Positions 13,828 to 26,800 of a stretch of DNA of 64,000 bases are shown in pieces. The DNA is from Gerris lacustris. Its lineage: Eukaryota > Arthropoda > Insecta > Hemiptera > Gerridae. A model generated the notes under the pieces. The model ran no database searches. It was not told the DNA's origin and saw only the letters and a program-made list of their open reading frames with translations. The stretch is taken from the NCBI GenBank assembly GCA_951217055.1, contig OX578284.1, positions 28,856,187-28,920,186 on the forward strand, read 5' to 3'. A program made the translations under genes and the position numbers. Position 1 is the stretch's first letter; each line of letters opens with the position of its first letter.

Positions 13828-14328
13828 TTATGCTTCGGCTTTGGGAGGAGAAGCGTTTTCCTTGCCTTTAACAGCCACTTCCTCCTTGCTGGCCTCGTCG
13901 AAGTTCTCCACCAGGTCGGGTACTTCGTCGTCTTCTTCGATGGTAGCCTTACCGGCGGCGCTGCCGGCCACACTCGTCGCCAAACGTTTCAACTGGTTCA
14001 GACCCTCCGGTCCCAATTGGCTCAGAATACCGGGTAACATTTCGGTAATTTGTTTGGTTTCGCCGTGTCCCGTGATAGCGAACGTGTTGGCGGCTAGTGA
14101 CGCCTGAGCCTTGGGGTTGTTAAAATGTATGACAGAACCATCATCTTTTATCATATTGACTTCCTCTATACCGGGAATAGTATTTACAGAAAGTTTTTTA
14201 AGAGAACCTTGTAGTTTTTTGTCGTCGGTCGCGGCAGTAGCATGGAGCACCTTCTTCTTTCTCCTGGGTGTTCCTTTGCCGCCGATCCTCACTTGGGCTT
14301 GGAGTTTCTTAAGCTTCTCCTGGTTCAT
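13828..14328 (-). CDS. bic: Nascent polypeptide-associated complex subunit beta (NAC-beta / BTF3, bicaudal)
   Basis: An uninterrupted 166-residue frame runs from ATG at 14328 to TAA at 13828. The length is usual for insect NAC-beta. NAC-beta pairs with NAC-alpha at the ribosome exit tunnel and shields nascent chains, limiting mis-targeting to the ER. The N-terminus [20 protein letters not shown] is followed by PRRKKK at residues 21-26, the basic ribosome-binding motif. The NAC domain follows at about residues 35-100 ([17 protein letters not shown], then [20 protein letters not shown] and [20 protein letters not shown]). The acidic tail ([17 protein letters not shown]) is also typical. The coding sequence is clearly GC-richer than its surroundings and has no frameshift, so it looks functional. 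A retrocopy is possible but not suggested. A candidate 3' signal (AATAAA on the minus strand) lies near 13304. It is transcribed away from ICE2. Confidence 0.96.
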   Translation of the reverse strand: MNQEKLKKLQAQVRIGGKGTPRRKKKVLHATAATDDKKLQGSLKKLSVNTIPGIEEVNMIKDDGSVIHFNNPKAQASLAANTFAITGHGETKQITEMLPGILSQLGPEGLNQLKRLATSVAGSAAGKATIEEDDEVPDLVENFDEASKEEVAVKGKENASPPKAEA

Positions 14329-14899
14329 AGTTAGAGTTTGTGTATTAAATGAAATCTATGACTAGCACCTTCTTTTAAAAAAGTCTAAACTATCACTATT
14401 TAACTTAATAAGAACACATTAGCGTGATTAAACGAAAATAACAAGAGTTTAATACACACGTGCTGCGAACTAGAAATGAGAAGAAAATGGACACCGGCAC
14501 TGTAACCAACCGAATAAAAAAAGAAAAAAAAGGTGTCCTTACATTACACATTACAACTTTTCTTAAAAATATTTCAAATTAATACGCTTTCATTCGATAC
14601 AAATTAATACATTTAAATTTTAAAATATTTATAATTAATATCATATTTCAAATTAATTTTTAAAAGAACAACAAAAGTTCTTTATTTAGTATTTTTGTTT
14701 TGTTTTGTTTTTTTTTTTTCATTTTATAATCAGTTGTTTACTATTTCAATATTATGTTTTGATTTTTTTACATCTTTCATTTCAAATCCGAATAGAATTT
14801 TTTCTATGCTTCCGATTCCGATAATATTATTGTTATAAGATTAGGCATATTATGAAAGTTCTTTGATTGATTGAAACAATATTATATTTTTATTACAGA
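14329..14899. promoter_or_regulatory. Shared divergent promoter region of NAC-beta and ICE2
   Basis: About 570 bp separates the two start codons. An E-box CACGTG lies at 14457-14462, next to the most GC-rich part of the spacer (14455-14515). A pyrimidine-rich tract on the minus strand near 14517-14530 could be a TCT/TOP-type initiator, common for translation-machinery genes; this is inference. TATTACAG just before the ICE2 ATG is a splice acceptor, so ICE2 likely has a non-coding first exon in this spacer. Confidence 0.55.
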
Positions 14900-17800
14900 A
14901 TGGATGAAGGAGAGGCATTCATGAAGCTATGGTAAGTTTTTGTTCTAACAGAATATTTATTCGAATAGATAAAACTTGTTCGAGATATGAGTCAAATCAA
15001 CTATATTCTTTTATATAAAATTAATAAACAGCGCCTGGTTATTATTGATTAAAAAGCCAGAAGTATTTTAACTAGACAAATTGTTAGAAAGACAAGACAT
15101 ACAGTAAATTTCTTTTGGCTAAATCTTGTTTTGCTTTAGAATAATCTCATGTTTCCACTTGCTATCACTGGTTATTTATCCTCGATCTTTATTACAGGTT
15201 TAATATAATTAAAAGCGAATAAAGGACGATGTTCCTTTGGCTTGTTAAGTAAACTTGTGCGCTGTGCACACTGAAGAAACAAGTTTAATGAAACTTGAAA
15301 CTTTAGGATCATGAAAACACTTGATTTAAAACATAAAGAAAGGAGCACACTGCCTTTTTTGAAACTTTAATTTCATTTGGTTTCACGAAACAAGTTGCAC
15401 GCAATCAAAAAGTCAGGTTTCGTCGAAACCAAGTTGCATGTGTTTTCATGTTTATTGTTTTGCTTATCATTTCAGTTTTGATTATTGCGCTTTGTTTGGT
15501 GTTCAGTTGTTTGTTTAAAATTAGTGCATTAAAAAGTATTTAATTAATTGAATGTGATATATTGAATTAATACATCTTCGTCAGAGGACTTGATGAAACT
15601 GTCAGAAAAAGGGTTTCCTCTTTGTGCACTGAAACGTGAAACTGGTTTCATGAAACCAGTTTCTTCAGTGTGCACAGCGCCTTTAGAGTTACTTAGGTGT
15701 TTGTTGATAATCTATGGTCAGAACATTTTTTTGTTTGTCGAAGCATGTAGTTGCAGCAGTGTTAATATTAAATGTATGATAAGTTTTGCTCCTCTAAGAT
15801 AGAGTAACCAAAATTGATCATTTGGGCAAGTTAGTACAATTGAAACTATATTTGTTTGCTTATATTGATATTTGAATCAATAAGTGGAATCACTGAATTA
15901 GGAATAAAGGGCTATACCTCTCCATCAAAGCCAGCTTCAAACAATCATTCAGCAGTCAGCTTTTACCCACTAGTAATCCTTAGAGACAAACAAAAATGAA
16001 AAATATAATTGGAACAGGAGTTAAAGGTTTCAATCTGAGTCTAATATTATGTCCACACTAAATTAGATAATTAGTCCTGACTAATATTAATAATAATGAT
16101 CTTAAGCAACACGAACTGAGAATAGAACAGCATGTATTGAATGTCTACTACAATTGCTTGAGGCAGCTTCAGAAGCAGTTTCATTTGCCATGAAGAATAT
16201 ACTTTTTGGAGGCTTTTTACTTGGATACCGATTCACTCTAAGTTGCAATATGCACAAAACAAAAGACAAGAACTAGCTCTATTTTTTTCTGGTTGTATTA
16301 TGTGGAGTTATAGGTCCGCTCACTATAAATGTATAAATTAGATCTTTATCAATCTAAACTTATCAGTTCATTGATAATGACAATATAATAAGAGATGATC
16401 TGAAATTTAGTACATGCAGTATCAAAACAATATCCTGATTTACAATGGAAATATTTGTGTTTTTTTTTTTTTTTTCAACAGATTAAATTTAAGTAATAAA
16501 TATGTGAACGGTTGATTGTAAGATGTTAAATGTAGGTGTTAACTAAATTTATTATTCACTTATAAATTAAATAAATTCTTATTTTTTATAGTTAGTCAGT
16601 CTTATAAAAATAAAAATAGAAACTGGTGCAGGTTTAAGGGGGGAAAAATAAATAAATTAAAGAAGTCTTATCAGTCTAGATTGAGACAGCACTAGAGATT
16701 TTCCGAGTCTTGGCATTTCAAACTCATTTCAGAGATCATTTTCAAGGGAGTTGAAAATGAGAATCATTAACATTTGAATGCTGATAATGGGTAGGGATTA
16801 ACAAAATCACTGACACTGAAGCCTAAGCTATAGAAAGAGAAAATTAGTTTTATTTTTGTGAATACACTGAATTTTTCAAACCTACAAAGAAAATATTTAT
16901 ATATGTGATTATTATATTATGTTAACAACATAACAATCTTATTTACAGGTTTGTGCCACCGTCGTCAGAGTTTTCCCCTTATATGCAAGATGAAAAGAAA
17001 TTTATTGAGGAATCATATGTTTTTAGATCGTTTCGATCAGAATTCGAAGTTGATAAATGTTTTACGAAAAATTGTCTCAAAGCTGTCAAGGATGCCGAGG
17101 ACAAAAATTCCTACTCTTCTGCAACAAGGGCATGTTTTATTTATAATCTTTAAAATAGTTATTTTAATTTGTTAATACACCCTTAATAAATCATTGCAGT
17201 TATAAATTATAATTGTTATTAATTTCTTTCAGTTTGAAGATTTTATACCTGGATACAGTGCGTTATCATATTTGCCAAAGAAATCTATTTTAACGCGACA
17301 AGAAATGAACGATTGTTATGAGATAATTTTACTGCTGTCAAACTTTAAAAGTTTAACTCTTGAACAACAGCAAAAAATAAATGTAAGTAAAGTTATTATT
17401 ATTTAATAAGAATTTGTTTACCTTGGAATCTTCATTTAAATTTTCCTAATTTAAATAATTGTTGGCATGAAATTTATTGGGTTACCCTGTCTTCCTTTCT
17501 TTCTACAGCCGTGTAGCATTTTTTAAATTATTTATTAATCTAAAGACTAGTTTGCACGGGTCGAGTATTTTAGTAGAGTAGTTTAGTACTCGATTCGTAT
17601 GGACACTTTGTTACTTACTAAATGTATATACTCGACCGTGGCTACTAATACTAAAATACTCGACCTGTGCAAACTAGGCTTAATGCATGTTCCAAAAGCC
17701 TAGTGACTATATTATCATAGTAATTAAGTTTTAATTAGTATAAGTTCTGAATTGTTATGTTTGGCCTGATAATGTCTTGAGTGGAATAAAATATAACTGG

Positions 17801-20800
17801 TCTGGGATTTGAAACCCTTTAATAACCCAACACTTCAGAGCATCAATAGTAACAGAGGGATTTCAACCTTATAAGAGTGAAAATATACAGTGTGGAAGAA
17901 ACAAAAAAATGACAGCTTATAACTTAAGACATTTTTTATATTTGCAACAGGTCAACAAAGAATGTCAGCCAACTTTTAATTATTATTTGTGGCCTAAAGC
18001 CAACTTTGAACAATAAATGATAAGATATTGCTATATAGACCTAGTAGTAGTAGTAGTAGTAGTAGTAAGGGGGGCGGGGAGGCCAAAACGTAGAAACTAG
18101 ACCGCATTCGGATCCTTATTGCCATCCCCTGAACTCACACCCATCGAACTACCTCAGTCTTATCCTCAAATCTCCTTCTTTGGGTCCCTAAGGAGAGAAT
18201 AAACTATAACATGGGGTTATTTGAGTGCTCCATCAGCTGTATAAATCTTATAATTGGCGTACACAACTAGGTAGTCTTCACCCCACATAAGCAGCTATCC
18301 ATTTATATAGCGATGCTCGATGTTCACCGAGGAGGGCCCGCCCCAGAAATTTAACCCATATTCTGTGGTCAACCATCCAAATGGTGACCATGCTGCTTAA
18401 CTTTATTGATAGGACATTCCACTCTCTCCTATCCGAGCTAGCCTCCTATAAAAATGATCCTACACAGCCAATGTAAAGCAGGAACCAAAACACATTTATT
18501 TTGTCACACTAAATTAAAAACTTCCTTGATACTTTAAAATATACTCATAGAAAAAAGATATTAGCAATTTATAATTGCCGCTTTAGTATAACATGCTCCT
18601 CTTCCCTGATATCCCCCACACCTAATACATGACAGCTCTGTCTGCCATATCCTTCGCACACTACCATAAAGTGGTAAGCCGTCTCATCTTCTTGGCCGCA
18701 TATTGGACAGGTAGGGTCGTCCTCGACCTACTATATAGACCTAAATCAAGTGAATCCACTATTCATGTATTTACAAATTTTATTATTTATTTCAGTTTTA
18801 TAAAGATAAGATGACTGCTGAGCAAAAAGAATACTTGGGTCTTGCTAAATCACAGTGGATGAGAGAGAATTATTCTCGACATAAAGAGATTATGCCTGAA
18901 ATTGAAAAATTCATTAATAAACTATGGCAGGTATGAACTCGAATCAATTCAAATATCTTTAAATTGTATTATTTTTTGTATTAAAATATTCTAATAGTTT
19001 CCCTCTTAATAATGTGTTTTTGTAATGCAGTGTGCTAATAACTGTGTACTTTCAGATTAAACTTGACCGTGTGAAAACTTATCCAAAATTCTACTCTCAG
19101 TCTTGTCTAATAAATTTATGTCCAAATTCGGAAGATCCTATTGAATTTAATTTCTGTGGGCAAATTAGACGAATAGTAAGTATACATGTTTTTTAGTGTT
19201 GACCTTTTTTGTATAAACTCTCTACAATGGCAAACATAAATGTCCAGTTAAGATTGGGCAACTCTTAATATATCAATCCATGATTGCTTGGATTCCATTG
19301 ATGAAGGAGCTCAGGCATCATCCAATTATAAATTGCTAATATCTTTTTTCTATGAGTATATTTTAAAGTATCAAGGAAGTTTTTAATTTAGTGTGACAAA
19401 ATAAATGTGTTTTGGTTCCTGCTTTACATTGGCTGTGTAGGATCATTTTTATAGGAGGCTAGCTCGGATAGGAGAGAGTGGAATGTCCTATCAATAAAGT
19501 TAAGCAGCATGGTCACCATTTGGATGGTTGACCACAGAATATGGGTTAAATTTCTGGGGCGGGCCCTCCTCGGTGAACATCGAGCATCGCTATATAAATG
19601 GATAGCTGCTTATGTGGGGTGAAGACTACCTAGTTGTGTACGCCAATTATAAGATTTATACAGCTGATGGAGCACTCAAATAACCCCATGTTATAGTTTT
19701 TTAAGCCTTTTGGCAGTCCTAGGCCCTTCACAGGCTATTACGCAAAAGAATTTTGTTAGTTATAAGATATTTTTAATTTTACCATATCTGTTTTCAGGGT
19801 AAACTTCCCAAATTGTTTTTACCGAATTTAAGATTTATTCGATTAAATTTAAACAACTGCTGTGAAAGTATAAGTATGACCAGGTTTGAAGGTAAAGCTG
19901 AAATGAATAAGGTTCTTGGTAATAATTATGGTTATCATCCAGAAGTAAGTAAGGATAAAGTAGCGGAAGAAGTAGCATTGTCTAATAATGCTAATGTCGT
20001 CATGTCTGCAAGTGCTTTCCTTGCGTTAGTTGATAATCATAGACCAGACTTTCTTGCTACATGGGATCTTCCAATCACTGTTAAAGAATTTAATTCAGGT
20101 AATGATCTTAAATTTATCATTTCTATTTTTTTTTTTAAATTAAAAAATATATATTGCTGAGTTAATAACAATATTATGTCATTTAGAATAGAGGAATCAG
20201 CCCGTTTACACTTTTTTTTTTATTCTAAACAAAGAAAATATTTCTCACCTTAGTAGGTAGGCAATGAAATCAGATTATTGTTTATTTTTATTCGAAAAAA
20301 ATATTCTTGAAGCCCTTAGGACATTCTAATTTTAAATAAAAATTTTAAGAAAATTGGTAGGATCACCATGTGGCTATCAACTGCAAATTATCCTCTTTAT
20401 TATTAGTACTAATGAGGCAAGAAGAAGCTTGAAAAAATTAGTTGATGGGATTATTAAATTGTTCTTTGTCGTTTTTAATTCTTGAGTAGTTGGGGCCTAA
20501 TCACTTTTGCGATATTTTGATCCCTTCTTGGGTTATTCTCAAGCTGACTGACTAGAAGATTAAAATGTGATAGTGTTAAAAATTCTATTCCAACTACTCA
20601 ACAACATAACATAAATAGTTAGTATAGAAGTGGAAAATATTTTATATATTCTTTGAGATTTAAACCAACAATTAAATTGAAATATGCAACACTGTGCGTT
20701 TTTTTTTTTTACATATTGTCAAGTGGTAGCAATTAATTGTCTTGTGTTGTATATGTGCAGTTGTGAGTAACAAATAAAATTTTGCTCTTGTAATAACTTG

Positions 20801-23800
20801 ATATAGTGAATTTACTTAGAAATGATTGCTGTGAGCCTGTGCCTACGAGTCTGTATTTAAATTTATACACTTATTCCTTCTCTTCCCCACTTCACTTCTT
20901 GTCATTGGTAGGAGATGATTTGTGGTTGAAAGCTAGCTTTGTAGAATAAATCTAATTTTGGTGAAAAAAATAAAAAAATATATCTTACCGAAATGTGATA
21001 TTGCCAAATATTTTTTTAAGAATTTATTATTTTTTAAACTAAATCTTAATATTTTGTTAATTTTGCTATTGCTTTCAGATACTGGGGGTAAACATAAAGT
21101 TATCTTTATTGATAAAAAATTCCCTCCTCGATCCTTAAATCAGAATGAAAGGAAAAGCTGGTACTCTAAAATTGCTTGTGACAATCGCGTTAGAAGTATG
21201 ACCGGAGTCAAAAGGTAAATTTATAACTTTATCATATGAAAAGTAAAAATAAATTAAACAGATTTATAAATATTTAAAAATTTGATCAGGAACAATTCTT
21301 CGAGTTTTTCTTAAACTATTGGCGGACTAAACTTTAGAGCCCAATGCATGCCTAATCTGGAATAGTTAGTATACATATTAGTAGTGACAATGTAAGTTAA
21401 GCGAGCTTCTTACATTCAACAAAATATGCATCTTGTCTGTCTGTCTCTCTGTCAGTAACGTTTACGTGGCTGACGATAACTTAAGTAAAAGTTTACCAAT
21501 TTAGTTGAAATGTTGTGTACATGTTCCTTTTACTAATGCTCAGGCTAAATTTGTTGGACAGCATTATCCGTCTAAGAGTTAGCACGCAACACTTGCGTAA
21601 ACGTGAGCATCAAATGTAAAATTGGAATTTAAGAATGGGAAAAGATTCTATCATCACCTATTCGATGAGACAAACATTTATTAAAATACATTTTTTAGTA
21701 AAACAGACAGCGACATCATAATGAAGTGATAAAGATCGTTAAAAATATTAAAGCGGACCAAAACGTTTAAATTAGAAAAAACAACGTTTTTACCGATATC
21801 TTACGTTCTAACTTAACAATTTTTAATAAACTTCATATAGGTACATCGTCTAAAGTACAATTGAAACAGGCATGTAAAATTTCTACTTGATACCAGCAGA
21901 AGTTTTTGTGTAGTGAAATGTTATATTTTATAATAATTTAAAAGATGTGTGGTTAGTGGAATACTAAGAATCCAGGGTGGCTCCCTCACTACTAGACTTT
22001 CTACTTCAATCATACTTTTTAACTATAAACCCATCATGCCTATCTATTTTCTCAATATTTAATACATATTTATTACTATGCACTCGCTTCAATGATAGCG
22101 CCAGGCGATGCCTCATAATAATTATTCAATGTACAACAGCCCATGAAAGGCCAATTGTATAGGCTACAAGTTTATGTAGGTAGCCTTTGACCGATACAGC
22201 TATTTATGTAAGGGATGATATGGAATCAGCATGTTGCTCCATCAGCTGTACAAACTGTATAAGTGACATTATATTACTAGAAAAAAACATTTTATTAGCC
22301 TTAAAGAAGAATTTCAAGAGAACTAAATATTGTCTTTATTTTTGTTGTTCAGATGCAGCAAAGCAACAGAATGGGATAATCCAGAGGAAGAGAATGGAAC
22401 TATGGAAGAGCAAATAGAAACATCCTCAGATCTCTACAATACAAGAGATGAAGAATTTACTTCAAGCGATCCTGAAGCAGGCACTATCGGCTTCCAATAT
22501 ATGAAAATTGAACCTTCTATCTGTTCTATATCTGACACAGATAGTGACGTTAACTCATTAACCATTGACATGGATGATGTTAGTTCTGATAACAATGACT
22601 TGAAACAACCACATTCTCTTAATCAGTCAACAAATCGATACAATGACGGATCGGACTTAGAATGCAAAATGGTATTTTTTTTAATAGTAACTATTGATTA
22701 TTAATAAAAAAATTCTATTTCTAAAAATAATAATTCAAGAAATTTATAAATTAAAGGTGATGTAGATAGTTTAATAGGTTTCCAAAAGAAACTTGTCTCC
22801 GTGTGCTAAATTTGAATACAGACTGGAAAAGATAAGGATCTTTGTATTTCCCTCCCTCCTTAAGTCATTGATACAAATCAGAATATCATGGCACAAGATC
22901 GAATCCGAGTCTCGACTAATTGATAGCTGGGTGGGCACCTAGAGCCTCTTTATCACGCTGGCTCCCTCTAATTTATTAAATAAAGCACTAGGCAGACCAT
23001 CACATATTCCGCACTGTGTGGTATATTTGAGAGGTCAACTGTAATGTAAATGGATGCCTAAAAGATACTTTGAAAGAGTGGTGATTGGATAATAATAGGA
23101 GCCATGTTTTATCTATAGCTAGAATCAATATTAAAGTTATTTTTACTCTATGACTATTAATTTATTTTTATTTTTTTTTTTTTGTGTGTGTGCATAAATA
23201 GTACAGTTATTGTATCAATCAGGATAATCTGCAATATAAACTAATACAATTAACCTTTTCCAATACCAAATTAACCTATTCTAATTACCTTGTAATTTAA
23301 CATGTATTAAGTTAAAAATGTATTATATAAATACTGTTAGAGGTCGACCAAGAAGTCATGGAAATCTGAGGAGTGCGCTAGTGTCGTTTTTTGGTGTCAT
23401 GTATAGTCAGTTTTTAATAAAATAGACCATTGTCAAAAAACACAGTGTTGTTCTTTTGTTTTAATAATTTTATTTTTGATAACTTCTATATTTTTTTAAA
23501 ATATTTTTTGCAACACAGGCAACACTGTACCTGATAAGAAATCACTAATAATATACGATAATATCTTTATATTATTATTTATTGATTATTCATAATAATA
23601 TTCTTTAAATCTAAATAGATTTTCTTCTTTCTTAATCTATTTTATTTATAAAAAAATATAATGGGAAAACCAAACTAAAAATTCGCAAGTATTATTTTGA
23701 TTAATTGTCATTGAGAGCAATCATTTTTATAATAACAAATACATATTAGGTTTGTTCTAACCCCGTTATTTGTAGCGTCCTTTGCACTTGCATCATTCCG

Positions 23801-26800
23801 TGGATTTGTGGATCGTACAAAAATCGTTTAGGAAAGTTGTGACTATACTCTATAAAAACAAACAAAACAGGAAACCTAACAGAATGGAAACCTTCCTGTT
23901 GTTATTCGTGAGATTTGACATAACTGCACATGTCATACAAACTAGAAATGGGTATTTGTGTAAGCACCTGACTGTAGTGACTTCGGCAATACTCGGAAGT
24001 TCCGATTTTAAACGAAGTTAAGCTTTCCGTTTCTCCCGTGTTCATGACTTCTTGGTCGACCTCTAGTGATGTAAATATAAATCATAGGATTGAAGTAGCA
24101 GAAATATTTAAGTTGATCATTAACAATGTTACTTTTATTCTTGTTAGTGACTGAGTTGGTGGTTAAAAATTTTACTTTTATTTGTGTTAGGGACTGAGTT
24201 TGTCATTAAAAATGTCACTTTTATTCTTTTAGGAGACTAACAAAAGTGGCAAGAAAAGGAAGCACTTTGAAAGCATCAGTTACAACCTCTGGAGATTACA
24301 TAAAGTTACCTCAAGCTATCTGTCTAAAAATGTATCTAAGGTCCTTGGTATTGTTATTCGATGTAAAGAAGGTCATCTTAAAGTTAAGGTATTTTTAATT
24401 TTAAATCTAATTAAAGTATCAGATACTATTTACATGAGTGTACATTTGTAATTATTTGTCTTTTTTAATGTCTTGGATTTCTAATTTTATGCATTTGGAA
24501 CCTTTACTGTTAGGAAGGAGAAAATAAAAAGAAAATACGAGAATTGTACAAAGTAACGAGTAAAATGGAGTATCAGCCAGAATATGGAGCTGAGCAGGTA
24601 TCACTGAGTGAATTGACTCGACAGTGGGCTTCTTTACTCATTCGCCCCAACACCCATCTAGCACGCAGTAACTATTTTTTGTTATTGTTTATTTTGTTTA
24701 TTGTGTGAAATATTTGTCAAGTTGGACTCAGCAGATTCTGTCGTATTAAAATAAAAATAGTGAACATTATCTTAGCAAACTTATACTCAAAATAAGAACT
24801 CTTTTCATTTAAATTACTTCAAAAACAATATTTATATGATAGGGTAATAAAATAATAACGATGTTATCATGATAAGTACACTTAGAAGTCCTATTTTAAC
24901 TAAAAAAAACCTATAATATTCACCTAATGATGAATAAAAAGTATCAATTTTTTTTTTTTACTAAGAATATGTTAGATTCATATTTTGTTTATGTTATGTT
25001 CATACAATAACTAATGGGCTGAGAAAAAGACTGCATTTTTTTTTGCACTAACTATACTAACTGTTTCATCATTTTTGTTTTGTATTATTTCATGTTCTTT
25101 GTCGATGTATTTATTATTTAAATTAACTTGTTGGTACTTTTTTTTGTATTCAGTGAGAGTGAACCCTCTAGATGGTGAAGTTATAATGTATGATAAAATG
25201 AATTTATCTAATCTTACTTGCGAAGGACAGAGATTATATGGTGTCAATCTAAGAGAATGTCTCTCATCTTTTCATTCAGTCGTAGAAAAACTTACTGAAT
25301 TACCAGCTGGTCAATATTATATTTCTCATAAACCGGTCAATTCTGCTTTTGCTCCTTTGTTCAAGGCTACTAATGGGTATGTATTATATTAATTTGATAT
25401 TAAGTTTAGTTCTTAATTAGGATGAAGTAATAATAAAAATTAAAAATATATAAATAAAAATTATGATTTCTTATTTTCTATTAACTTTAGTACTTGGGGA
25501 ATGAAAAATGGTTTCTTGTATTTGCTCGATAAAAAATACCTTATTTTCAAGAGGTGTTAAGTTGGTTGGCTAACTCTTGTAAATCAGTTTCCCATGATCC
25601 CACTTAATTTTTTACACTTTCTTCAATAATTTATCTATAATCCTATGTCCATTCTAATTATAATTTATTTACAAAATTTAAAGCAATTCTGATAAACGGA
25701 GTAGTCCAATTTGAGGCTCATTATTTATTATACTAATTAGAACCTACATTAAAGAAGGGATGCTTCAGCTACAATGAACACCAACTTTGGAAATAGATAA
25801 AGAATTTTTTGTAGAAACTGATTTTTTACAATATAACTGGTAACTTTATTAACCAAATACATTTTTCCCAATCCTCATAAGTTTACTGTTCTTAAGATAA
25901 AACTTATTTAGATAGATATTGAGTTAACAATATTTTTATTATTTGTGATATTAAATACATTCTTACTAATTTATTTAGAAGTTTAAACTATAATACATAT
26001 TTACATTCTTTTGTTTTTCTACTACTGATAAAAGTTTTTATTAATTTAACTTACAAATGTAAATGTTATTTGTTTGTTTCAGTGCTTACGAACTGAGCTT
26101 GAATTCTAGTTTTAATGTAAATACTAATGAAGTGGCTCCAGAAAGAGCCTCATGGAATCCTTTAGACGTTAACATTATTAACCCAACATTTAAGCACTTC
26201 CATAGAGTGCCTGCTATGTTCACTCCTTGTAAGATATTCACTCGAGCAGGTAACTAACATTTTTATGTTTATTCATTTATTTATTTTGTATAGAGATGAG
26301 TGTATGCATTATTGAGACATAGAATTTATAATGGACGGGAATGCGGTCTAACGCTCGGTGTTCTCCTTACATCGTTATATAAATGGGTAGCTACTTAAGA
26401 AAAGTGTTATCTATCTGGTTGCGAATGCCAATCATATGGTTTATGCAGATGATGGAGAGAAACAATAATCCATTGGCATCCATTAATTATATAGTTTTAA
26501 AGATGACACTTCGTAGCCCTTGGCTTTTCACAGGCTATGGCGCAACAGAGTATTATTTTTAAAATGTTTCATTAAATTATGATTAAAGAAGAAAGAGATA
26601 AAATAATTCAGATAAAAATGTTTCAAGCCAGAGGGTCTCTAGATTTACAATTTTCAGTATTAGCCATTGAGTTTTAAGATGTGTATTAAACCTCGGAAGG
26701 CAAACTGTAGTTCCCAAAGCTATTTTGCATGGTTTCTGAAACAATATTTGGCTTCATTGCCATTTACCCTAAGAATGAAGTATAAAAATATAGTATTATC

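Noticed and set aside
13841..14107. Plus-strand open frames opposite NAC-beta
   Set aside because: They are antisense shadows of the GC-rich NAC-beta coding sequence and show no domain.
17133..17134. GT donor for ICE2 exon 2
   Set aside because: Splicing there to 17233 gives TTT TGA, an immediate stop; the GC donor at 17130 keeps the frame.
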